A stretch of 64,000 nt of DNA from Macrothele yani (taxonomy: Eukaryota > Arthropoda > Arachnida > Araneae > Macrothelidae). A program made the translations under genes and the position numbers. The DNA lies in contig CM077007.1 of assembly GCA_039090855.1 (NCBI GenBank), forward strand, positions 18,897,515 to 18,961,514, given 5' to 3'. Positions 55,693 through 64,000 of the stretch are shown piece by piece (within the stretch, counting starts at the first letter, position 1; the number at the start of each line of letters is the position of its first letter). Below the pieces are notes generated by a model that was not told the DNA's origin, searched no databases, and worked only from the letters and a program-made list of their open reading frames with translations.

Positions 55693-56930
55693 TAGTTGTC
55701 CCATGTATTTGTGAAGAATTTTCTTTCATAATTTCCAATTAATTTTATATTTCATAAATTGTGCATCATTCAGTGGTGCATTAACATAAATGACAACCAC
55801 ACATTGAAAATTTATAGTATGTAGCTGTATAACATACTGTAATTTATGATATTATTAATCCTATATTTTGAGCAATGCCAGCCATAAAATTCACATGGAA
55901 AAATAAGTTAATGTATATTTTCTTCACATATGAAACATTTGAGTTGTAAAAGGTTCTGTTGCTATGTAATGAGTTTTTCCTCATGAAAACGGGCTGTTGA
56001 TGTTAAAAAAAAAAAAGTTTCATCATAGGTATTACTCATGCCTTAGTTTTCATTACTTTTTATTTGATTTGCAATAACATAAAAATGAGTCACTGAATGA
56101 AATGATAGTTTTCCCATAAGTCCCATTAGTTGTCACATTTGTTGTGTGAAAAATTGAGGAAAACTGTGTTCTCTTTACTGACAACCTCATTTTGTTTCCA
56201 GAAAACATATCCACCTGTCTCATAAACAAATCAGTATTCCAGCAAATGAAATATATCTGTGATCATTTATGCAATATAAAATACTGAAACAAAGCTAAGC
56301 AAAAGTTCATTGTTTTAAAAGAACTTTTAATCTGATCCACTGTGTGGATGAAGGAACTAAAAATATTGCATAAGAGAAAGCTTAAGTGAAAATAAAAAGT
56401 CATGTAGTTTTTTTATTGCTAAAGTATTTGTTGCTAGGTCTTGCAGTCTTAGAAGAGGTGGTATTCTTTGTTTGATGTGGTAATGACTTCAGAAAGAAGA
56501 ATGGTACCAATAATTTAAATACGCAAAAGTATTTGATTTGAATGAACAAAGTTTGCAGTAATCAGACAATATCTCAGCTTTTCATAAATGCAGAATTTTT
56601 GAAGTTGTTTTTTTATTTCCTTGCTGTAGTATTGGTAAGTGACAGGTCTTATCTTCAACTGTTCTTCAGAAGTTGCACTGTTTTCTGTTTTGTTAATAAC
56701 AGGGTGCGCACAGGTGCTTGAAAACCTGAAAAGTTCTTGAAAATCATGATTACGTTTTCAAGGCCTGGAATATCCCAGAAAAACAGTGGTTTTTTTTAAG
56801 CCGACTTGAAAAGCCTTGAATTTTGAAATTAATGCTTAAAAATATATTTCAATTTCTTTTAGAAAATCAGTGTTACCTCTTTTTTAGCATGTTTTTTTGT
56901 AAAAAAATCATCATGCTTATGTCAACAGTT
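55693..56930 (+). other. Intron sequence, nothing recognised
   Basis: AT-rich, no coding motif and no inverted repeats that I can see. Confidence 0.5.
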
Positions 56931-57848
56931 TGCCTGTCCGTTCGGCCACAGACGGACAGATGACAAACAAATCGGTGACCTCAAAACCGGTGATCTCTAC
57001 AACTATTAGTCCAATTTGAAAAATTCGTGTTGTATTGCAAAGCTTGAAATGTGCAAATGATGGTCCTTTCATTCCGTTTTTTTTTTTTTACGATGCACTT
57101 TTCCACTAGGGGCATAGTAAATGCAGATGATGTCAAATTAAAAATAAAATTTCATATAGTTGCTTCCAGACATTCGATTGAGAAAATTCTTTACCTTTCG
57201 ATTCCATTTATGTCAAAGACTATTTTTAGGTATAGTCACTTTCTCAAGTTACGCATAGATTTTCCGCTAGGGGCATAAAGGTAAATTGTGTTTTCCCCGA
57301 TATCTCTGCTTCTAAAACTCCGATTTGAAAAATTCTTTCTGAACCGGACCATACAGCTCCCGAGAAGAAATGTTTTGCATATAATGTCTAATTGTTGGTA
57401 AAGAATGGTTTGGCCACCAGGGGGCACAAGTGTTCATTTCTGCTTCTGATGTATTTGCAGCAAAATCTGAGCTTCTTAAATCTTGATTGAAAAAATTATT
57501 TCATGTACCAATACCACTCGTGCCGATAAACATTTCTGGAATATTTTTTCTTAAAATAATGCTAGGTTTCTCCACCAGGGGTCATTTGTATATCATATTT
57601 TTGTCAATATCTCTGCTTCTAAGAGTCTGATTTTAAAAAATTCCTTCTTTGTCGGATAGCGTCTTAGGTGCAAAATGTTTTTCATATATTTTCAAAATTT
57701 TCAAGTAATTCATAGACTTTCCACTAGGGGGTGTAAAGGTAAACTGCATTTTCCCCAATATCTCTGCTTCTAAAGCTCCATTTTGAAAAATTATTTCTGT
57801 GTGGTATACAGTTCCCGATGGGAAATGTTTTGTATATCATTTCTAATA

Positions 57849-59386
57849 CACTGGTGTGTAAAAAATAAGGACGAAGAGGAGAAATTAGCATAACAGCGGA
57901 ACAAGCAGGTAGAATGGACCGAAAGACCACTCAGGAGATAGACTAGGGTCCGGTACGGTAAGGCATGCACATATATGCAGCATGACGTGAGGGGGGGAGG
58001 GTATAAAGCACACGGGCGGTGTACGCTCAGCAATTCGGTGAAAGCTATTGCTCATTTTACATCAGTTTAAACGACGATGAGTTGCTGCCACTGTGTGATA
58101 TGGCCAACAGGCAATCCAGTAGACGACATCTGGATGACTTTATCCGAGGTCTTGAGAAGCTGGAAGGAGGTCGAAGTGTGACTAGTGTGGCTGAAGAGTT
58201 CGGGATCGCTCACAGCATCATTTCACGAGCTTGAAGAGCATTTCAAACAACAGGAACAGCTGTCCGAGAGTTTAGCAGTGGTCGTCCACGAGCAACCACG
58301 GCGGCGGACGACTGGTATATTGTCCTACAGGCAAGAAGAGACAGATGGCAGACAGCGGGAGAAATCGCAAAGCACATGCAACAGACAACTGGATGTCCGT
58401 TATTGCGTTTTACCGTGGCCAGGAGGCTGCACAAAGGTGGTCTATTTGCACGACGACCAGTACAGTGTGTGCCATTAACGCCTGCTCATTGGAGACGGCA
58501 GTTTCTGTGGTGCCAGGAACAAAAGAACTGGACACATCAGCAATGGGGTCAAGTTCTCTTTACGGATGAGAGCCGATTTAGTCTGATGAGCGATTTTGGA
58601 CGTATACACATCTGGAGAGAGCAGGGAACATGCAATCACACCTCCAACATCGTCAAAAAGGGACCGGTTTGGAGGTGGCAGAGTTCTTGTTTGGGGCAGT
58701 ATCATGCTTGGTAGCCGTACTGACCTCCACATCTTCCAAGGAGGTTCAGTCACTATTGTCCGCTATTGTATCGAGGTTCTCCTGCCTCACGTGTGTCTGT
58801 TTAGACGTGCTGTGGGTCCTGAGTTCCTCTTCATGGATGACAATGCTACACGTCATCGTACAGTGGCTGTCGCAGAGCTGTTGGAGAGTGAAGATATTCA
58901 ACGCATGGATTGGCCCACAAGGTCCCTGAAACTAAATCTAATCGAACACGTGTGGGACCTTCTCGGGAGATGCTTGGCAGCACATCACCAGCCGCCAGCA
59001 ACGATTCCGCAGCTGCAATTGGCACTGCAAGAGGAACGGGCCGGGATGCCTCAACAGCTCCTTGACAACTTTGTCCTCAGCATGGACATGTGTTGTAAAT
59101 CCTGCAACGCAGTCAGGGGTGATCATATCCCCTACTAAAGACTGGATTTTTCTTGGCAGCCACCTGTCACATGGACATTTCTGTCTTCTGTCCAGTTGTG
59201 CTCGAAGCTACCTTTTCGATAAAGTGCCTTTGTATCCTTTGCATTCCTTGTTTGGACGGTTTTGCTCACCTGTCCCATATTCTTACATCTTGGGGATCTT
59301 ATGGTATAATTTGAGTCGATGTGGAGCACTTCTGCACGACGTTACATTCGAAAAACCATCTCTTCCATAATTTTTGCATGCCAGTG
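57849..59386 (+). mobile_element. Tc1 element, nearly intact, 1.54 kb
   Basis: TA-flanked ends CACTGGTGTGTAAAAAATAA and the complement of CACTGGCATGCAAAAATTAT. Inserted into the CTCF-like array, whose units resume right after it. Transposase on the + strand has only one stop and a few frame breaks, so this is the youngest Tc1 copy in the window. Confidence 0.9.
58094..59138 (+). pseudogene. Tc1 transposase with one stop and one or two frameshifts
   Basis: From about 58100: MANRQSSRRHLDDFIRGLEK and VTSVAEEFGIAHSIISRA, a TGA at 58233 where the family has Trp (RAWRAF), RPRATTAADDWYIVLQARRD, TVARRLHKGGLFARRP, HWRRQFLWCQEQKNW, VLFTDESRFSLMSDFGRIHI with the first Asp, a frameshift in the A/G run near 58660, GGGRVLVWGSIML, EFLFMDDNATRHRT with the second Asp, and LIEHVWDLLGRCLA with the Glu. 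The usual SPDLNPIEH reads SLKLNLIEH. The DDE triad is complete. Confidence 0.88.
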
Positions 59387-59524
59387 TAGTTGGTAAAGAA
59401 TGGTTTATCCACCAGGGGGTGTAAGTGTTTATTTCTATTTTGATATATTTGCAGCAAAATCTGAGTTCCTGAAAACTCGACTGAAAAAATTCTTCCATGG
59501 ACCGATACTGCTCACCTCGAAAAA

Positions 59525-59558
<34 letters not shown>

Positions 59559-59896
59559 ATCTCTGCTTTTGAGAGACGTATTTGAAAAATTCTTTTTCCT
59601 TAGCATAGCTTTTTCCATGAATATTTTTTGCCTATTTTTAACTTTTCAATTATTCTCAATTCTTCTGCTAACATGAGTAGACTTATATCATGTTCCCTTC
59701 TATATTTCTTATTTTAACTGATTAGACGTGTGCCCTCCCCATTCTTAAATTCTGGATCTGCCCTTGCTTTGTTTTGTGAGAATTTCAACTGTTATCAATA
59801 TTAGACTGATTACATGGGAAGATAGTGCAGAATAGTGATGCAGCTAAAATGACTGATTGATAAGAATTGATGTCATGGATATTCCTAGACTTGATA

Positions 59897-60119
59897 CACT
59901 TTAAGTTTCACTAAATTATGGGCTTTACTCATAATTTAGTGAAATTAAAGTGGAAAAAGTATTATAGTCCTACTCTTCCTCAGGACTGTACTATGGTCCC
60001 TTAGGACCATAGTAGGCCTATAGTCCTGAGGAAGGATAGGGGGACTACCCAAAAATTTGACTGTAAGTCATTTCCTTTTATTCCTGGGTAAAACCCATAA
60101 TTTAGTGAAATTTAAAGTG
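59897..60119. repeat. Nested palindromes, foldback MITE
   Basis: CACTTTAAGTTTCACTAAAT (59897) pairs with ATTTAGTGAAATTTAAAGTG (60099-60118) and also with the nearer copy at 59935. Inside, TAGTCCTACTCTTCCTCAGGAC and CTATGGTCC pair with GGACCATAG and GTCCTGAGGAAGGATAGG. Two hairpins within one. No coding. Confidence 0.88.
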
Positions 60120-60460
60120 TGACTGATTGAATTAATCATTTTCAGATGGAGGGAAAGGAATTTTCTGATAAGCCTTGTAATAATTGCATCTCCATGATTC
60201 AGTTTTGCATTATTGGGTAATTCTCCATTAAAAACATTAAAGAAATGTAACGAGTAAAAAGGCACACTCATCTATTTACATATTTCATCATTTTTATTAT
60301 TTAAAACCAAAATTACTTTCAAAAACGTAATTTGACCATGATAATGTAAAGTGTAATAATCATCCTGGAATTTTTTTGTATATGTCTTGGGAAGTCCTTG
60401 AATCCCCCCCCTCCCCAAGTGGCTTGGAAGTTAGTCGTATGCAAGTCTGGAGGAATTCAA

Positions 60461-60534
60461 GGCTGTTGTGGTGCAATGGAAGCATGTCCGGCGCGGAACT
60501 GGAAGACCCTGGGTTCGATTCCCAGTGGCAGCCA
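60461..60534 (+). other. tRNA-like sequence, probable SINE head or tRNA pseudogene
   Basis: A 73-base stretch folds as a cloverleaf: acceptor GGCTGTT with GGCAGCC (two G-T pairs), anticodon stem TCCGG/CTGGA, T arm CTGGGTTCGATTCCCAG. A box GTGGTGCAATGGAAGCATG and B box are good. The anticodon loop CGCGGAA lacks the normal T33, so a working tRNA is unlikely. No clear SINE body on either side. Confidence 0.6.
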
Positions 60535-60701
60535 ATGATAATTTTTCTGTGACTCACTTATGAAACATGTTCTTTTTTATTCTTGTTCTGTAATTACACA
60601 GTGCATAAATTTAACATAAAAATTACATTCTATGAATGATGCAGTTTTTATTTGTTAATTTCTTTTATTAAATTGTGATATAACTTCCTTTCAATAAATA
60701 G

Positions 60702-60817
60702 TTCGATGGCCATGCAAAGGTGATGAGAGCATCTTGCTTAATGTGTGTGGTCGTTTGCTGCTTTTGCAGCAAGATCCCTCCCACAAGGTTTCTGATACTG
60801 TAAACAGTGATGAACAG
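60702..60817 (+). CDS. RIC1: RIC1 exon j
   Basis: 116 bp; completes the codon of exon i and ends in phase 0. Encodes WPCKGDESILLNVCGRLLLL then QQDPSHKVSDTVNSDEQ. (A/D)ESIxLNxxGxLxxxQxD is the RIC1 match. The acceptor AATAAATAG has a weak pyrimidine tract after a 10.8-kb intron. Donor CAG|GTTAGT. The gene continues beyond the window. Confidence 0.9.
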
Positions 60818-61802
60818 GTTAGTTTCCTTTTATTCGTTACTCTTAATTCTTGTCAGTGAAAAAGTAAGGGCTAAACACTATGTGTGTGCATACATACTTA
60901 TTTACATTTGGGTTTTTTTTTTTTTTTTCTGGGGTAAAAGGTACCAGAACTATTTAAACATAAGTTCCTGTAAAAGGAGGACTGTTGACCTAATAAAAGG
61001 CAAATTGATTTCTTGAACAGTGTTCTTTTAGCTTTACATAGTAAATTATTATATTAAAAAACCAACATTCTGAAACAGTTTTTATAATACATAGCATATG
61101 ATGAAATTAAAATCTCTGCCAAGCTTACTCACTAATGAGAATTAAATTTCTGGTGGGGATTACATTATATTAAGGAACAGAAGGAAACTGAATTTTGATC
61201 CTGAAATATAGTCAAAATTCTGTTCAACTCTTGCAATATTTCCATCATTCTCATTCGTTCTTTGCTTTCTATATCCATTGCCAAATGATATCCTTGAAGG
61301 AGCTATGATTGAACGTATTTTGTTGGATCAAACTGGAGTAGCAGAGATGCAATTTTTATGAATAACAATTGAGTTATTATTGTCATTGAAAGAGAAGACC
61401 TAACTGGGGTGATTTTCAAATTCATCTGAAAAAATCTCCTTTCACATCCTGTTGAAGATACAGCAATGGTTTGCAAAGCTCACTTCAGCTGTAAAAGTTG
61501 CTTTGGTATTTATTTTCTTTGAAGTTGTAGCTATTCTCTAAAACCTCAAATCATATCTCTTCCATTGAGTTGAAACCTGTTAGATAATTTCCTGACTCCT
61601 TGTTCACTATATAGTGCATTTCCCTTTATATGTGTAAATATAATGTACCACTGTACAAAGGTTGTATGTACTACAACACATTTTACACAGGAAAGAAACT
61701 ATTCTGTGTATGGCTTGGGAAAAAAGTAACACAATGGGTTAACTCCAGCCATCTCTCCCCCTCACAAGTTGCAGTAATTAAATGTTGTTACATGTTCCAG
61801 GT
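60818..61802 (+). other. RIC1 intron after exon j, nothing recognised
   Basis: Begins with donor GTTAGT. AT-rich, one T run at 60912-60928. No motif found. Confidence 0.5.
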
Positions 61803-62790
61803 ATTCTTCTTCTTCTTAGCCTGTTGATACCCACTGCAGGGTATAAGCCTACCTTAGTCTTTTCCAGCTTCCTCGATCCTTAGCTTCAGTCCACCATTTA
61901 GCACCTCTAAATTTCTAAAGGTCATCTCTCCATCTTATTTTAGGTGCCCTCTTTGTCTCCTTCCATCTCTTGGTTGCCATTCTGTTACTAATTGCATCCA
62001 TCTTTCAGTCTTCCAATATGTCCAGCCTATCTCCACTTTGATTCTTTTACTATTTTTATAATATTTATTATTACTGTTTTCTCTTATAATTTCATTTCTA
62101 ACTCTACCTCTTCTTGTTCCCAACATTCTTCTTTCTAGCTTTCTTACTGACACTCTTATTTATTTACATTGTCGTTCTGTGATACTCCATGTTTCACTTC
62201 CATAAGTAAACATGGAGATAATACATGCATTGAAGATCTTTCTTTTTAAATGCAATGGAATATCACCAGTTAAATAGCCTTTAAGTATCCAAAAGGCTCT
62301 ATTACCTTGGATAATTCTTCTATTGATTTCTCTTTCTTGTCTTTCTTTAAAACTGATTACTTGACGATATATTCATCTACTTTTTCAATTTCTTTTCCTT
62401 CTATCAAAATCTTTTCTGTATCCTCTTCTATATTGCTCATATATTTAGTTTTTGTTGTGTTTATTGTCAGACCTTTTATAAGACTTTCCATCCATAAATC
62501 CTTTATCATATTCTGCGCATTTTGATATTGCTAGTTGCAATGATAACTATGTCATCAGCAAATCTTAAATGATGTAAGTCTTCCATTTATGTTTAATCAC
62601 TTTTCTTCCCAGTTTAAATTTATAAAAATATCTTCTAATACAGAGTTAAATAATTTTGAAAATATTGGATCTCCTTGTCTAACTCTTCTCTGTATCTTGA
62701 AAACTGAGCCCAGGTTCTCTAACTTCATTGTTCCTGTAGCCTTGCTACTTACAATATTTTATTTATTAAACTGACATATTTTCCTTCCAA
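61803..62790 (-). pseudogene. RTE LINE 3' part, second RTE lineage
   Basis: The - strand carries LHHLRFADDIVIIATSN near 62560 (catalytic FADD), then KRKNQ-like text, MSVRKLERRMLGTRRGRVRN, KVEIGWTYWKTERWMQLVTE and WQPRDGRRQRG, matching the C-terminal WAGHVAR...ITEWQPR...KRxRGRP pattern of RTE proteins. The 3' end has a (GAA)n run (61806-61818 as TTC). About 1 kb remains, 5'-truncated and frame-broken. Differs from the RTE at 7319, so likely a separate lineage. Confidence 0.75.
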
Positions 62791-63008
62791 AGTTTGTCTT
62801 TTTATTGAAGAACTCATTTTCTTTTGATATATAGAATCAAAGTATTACTTGTGTTACAGGTATTACAGTACTTTAAATTTAATAAAATTTTTGTGTTAGA
62901 ACAGGTGCTGGAATGCTGTTCCAGTGCATTCTGCCAGAAAAAAGCCCTGCATATTTATATCTGATAGGGATTTATTTATAGTATTTTGAAGAAGCACTAT
63001 GTGCATAT

Positions 63009-63190
63009 ATACACTGAGAGGACAGAAATCATGGTATACCTAGTTCCTGGGCAGCATGACACTGTCACCGCTTTCGCTAGTAGATGAATGCACCACTTGG
63101 CGGGTATATAGGTAGAGAGGGCATCACTGCATTCACATAGACAATAATTTGATGTCATTATGGATAAATGTCATGAGTTAACAGAGCATA
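63009..63190 (+). mobile_element. Tc1-type 5' end with transposase start
   Basis: Starts TACACTGAGAGGACAGAAAT, typical of Tc1 ends, with a leader and ATG at 63161 giving MDKCHELTE, the common start of one Tc1 group. The coding sequence is cut at TA (63190-63191) by another Tc1-type end. Confidence 0.6.
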
Positions 63191-63450
63191 TACACTCAAG
63201 TGCCAATAAAAGTAGAATACCTCTTTAATACCGCGTTGGTCCTCCTTGTGATCGAATAACAGCAGCAGTGCGAGGGGCATGGACTCCACGAGCTCTCTGT
63301 AGCACTGTGGAGACAAGGTAGTTAGAATGAGAGAGGTAGGTCAAAGATTGTAAACAAACTGCGGGTGGTCTCCTCTCACGGAGGCTTGTGACGTAGTTGG
63401 TCCCCAGCAGTCTTTGGGCGTGGTGGCAATGAATGGTGAAATACACGATT
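63191..63450 (-). mobile_element. Second Tc1-type end nested in the first
   Basis: Begins at a TA with TACACTCAAGTGCCAATAAA and continues with TTTAATACCGCGTTGGTCCT and GGCATGGACTCCACGAG, a common MITE/Tc1 end sequence in invertebrates. Right end not seen. The word GGGCGTGGTGG(C/T)AATGAATGG at 63417 recurs at 63926. Confidence 0.5.
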
Positions 63451-64000
63451 CTTAGTTCAAATTATAAGGTTTTAAGAACGCATAAGTGGAATTTTTACAA
63501 TAGGAATTGCAGAATTAAAACAAAACTTGCCGATTATTAAAACTTGGAACTTTCCCTCCATTGTTTCCTTTTTTTTTTTTTAACTCCCTGGAATTCAATG
63601 CATGTGCTTGGTTTTTTCTCTTCCTTAAGTTTTGTTGGTTGACGTCGTTAATATATTTAATACGAAAATGTTCTTGCTCTCGCATAGGTTTTAATGACAC
63701 CCACATCAACTTCTGGAAAGTTTAATTCCAATTTCTATTGAAGTTTGTTTATGGCCCCTTGGGATTTACATATGCCTGCTCCATGAAATTCTGAAAAAAC
63801 TGATTCAAACTGTTTGACCATTTCTATCCAAATGTTGTTTGGTTATCATTAGCCCACCTCATGATAAAGTCTTAATCCAGCCTTTATTTTGGTTCCCCGT
63901 TAAGTAGGAAAATGTTCCCAATTGGGCGTGGTGGTAATGAATGGTGGTTTTTTTTTTCCCCCCTTGTGACGAAATGCTAAATATCCAGCAAAATAGCGTA
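63451..64000. other. Right edge, nothing recognised
   Basis: AT-rich DNA with T runs. No gene or element boundary seen apart from the direct repeat noted at 63417 and 63926. Confidence 0.4.

Larger units (their letters stand above)
57095..59580 (+). repeat. Tandem array with CTCF-like core in each unit, split by Tc1
   Basis: Units of about 150 bp carry a CCA(C/G)(C/T)AGGGG core, then AATATCTCTGCTTCTAAA, TTTGAAAAATTCTTTC and a variable part. Cores start at 57103, 57264, 57414, 57572, 57721 and 59409. After subtracting the Tc1 insertion (1540 bp with its TA) the spacing is 161, 150, 158, 149 and 148 bp. The best core, GGCCACCAGGGGGCACAAG at 57412, is close to the vertebrate/fly CTCF consensus. 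Ends in a 38-bp T run at 59518. Confidence 0.85.

Noticed and set aside
60461..60534. Functional tRNA gene
   Set aside because: The cloverleaf is fair, but the anticodon loop lacks T33 and the acceptor has two G-T pairs; more likely a SINE head or pseudogene.

Overview
This window looks like nuclear DNA from an invertebrate animal, probably an arthropod. It is AT-rich, has no operons, and carries one host gene cut into small exons by long introns. The rest is a dense, nested set of transposable elements (mariner, Tc1, Tigger/pogo-like, hAT, an unclassified TIR transposon, RTE-type LINEs, an I-group LINE and tRNA-derived SINEs). The phylum call is inference from the protein resemblance of the host gene and the TE mix; the species cannot be named from the sequence.

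Host gene. Ten exons on the + strand between 21408 and 60817 join in one frame across nine GT-AG introns (1145 coding bases, 381 codons). They encode an internal part of RIC1, the Golgi Rab6/Ypt6 exchange-factor subunit. The first and last exons of the gene lie outside the window. I see no other host gene.

Layout. 1-1055: decayed mariner. 2438-6552: a GTF2IRD2-like hAT element (- strand), split by a second BED-finger element (3193-5463) that holds a tandem pair of tRNA-derived SINEs. 6819-10747: a foldback element holding a full-length RTE LINE (7319-10509). 10811-20699: a roughly 10-kb transposon with about 315-bp terminal inverted repeats and an unclassified transposase gene. One LINE has split its left TIR and another has split its gene. 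21408-60817: RIC1 exons with introns holding mariners (24, 32, 36.4 and 38 kb), Tc1 elements (26, 33.6, 41-43, 52.5 and 57.8 kb), Tigger-like elements (27.6, 30.8 and 40.5 kb), an I-group LINE (45.3-47.8 kb), further copies of the (ATGT)n-tailed LINE, and two tandem arrays of about 147-bp units. 61.8-62.8 kb: an RTE tail on the - strand. 63.0-64 kb: Tc1-type ends.

How it fits together. The window is best read as a record of insertions. Target-site duplications and protein continuity across insertion points give the order of events at several places. One LINE copy shows a 5' inversion of the twin-priming kind inside a 12-bp duplication. A Tc1 element sits inside the codons for the YADD active site of another LINE copy. 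Two arrays repeat regulatory-like words at near-nucleosome spacing: a DR1 nuclear-receptor site in one and a CTCF-like core in the other.

Limits: calls are from reading alone. Family names rest on recognised motifs, not database searches, and TE boundaries without a TSD are approximate.
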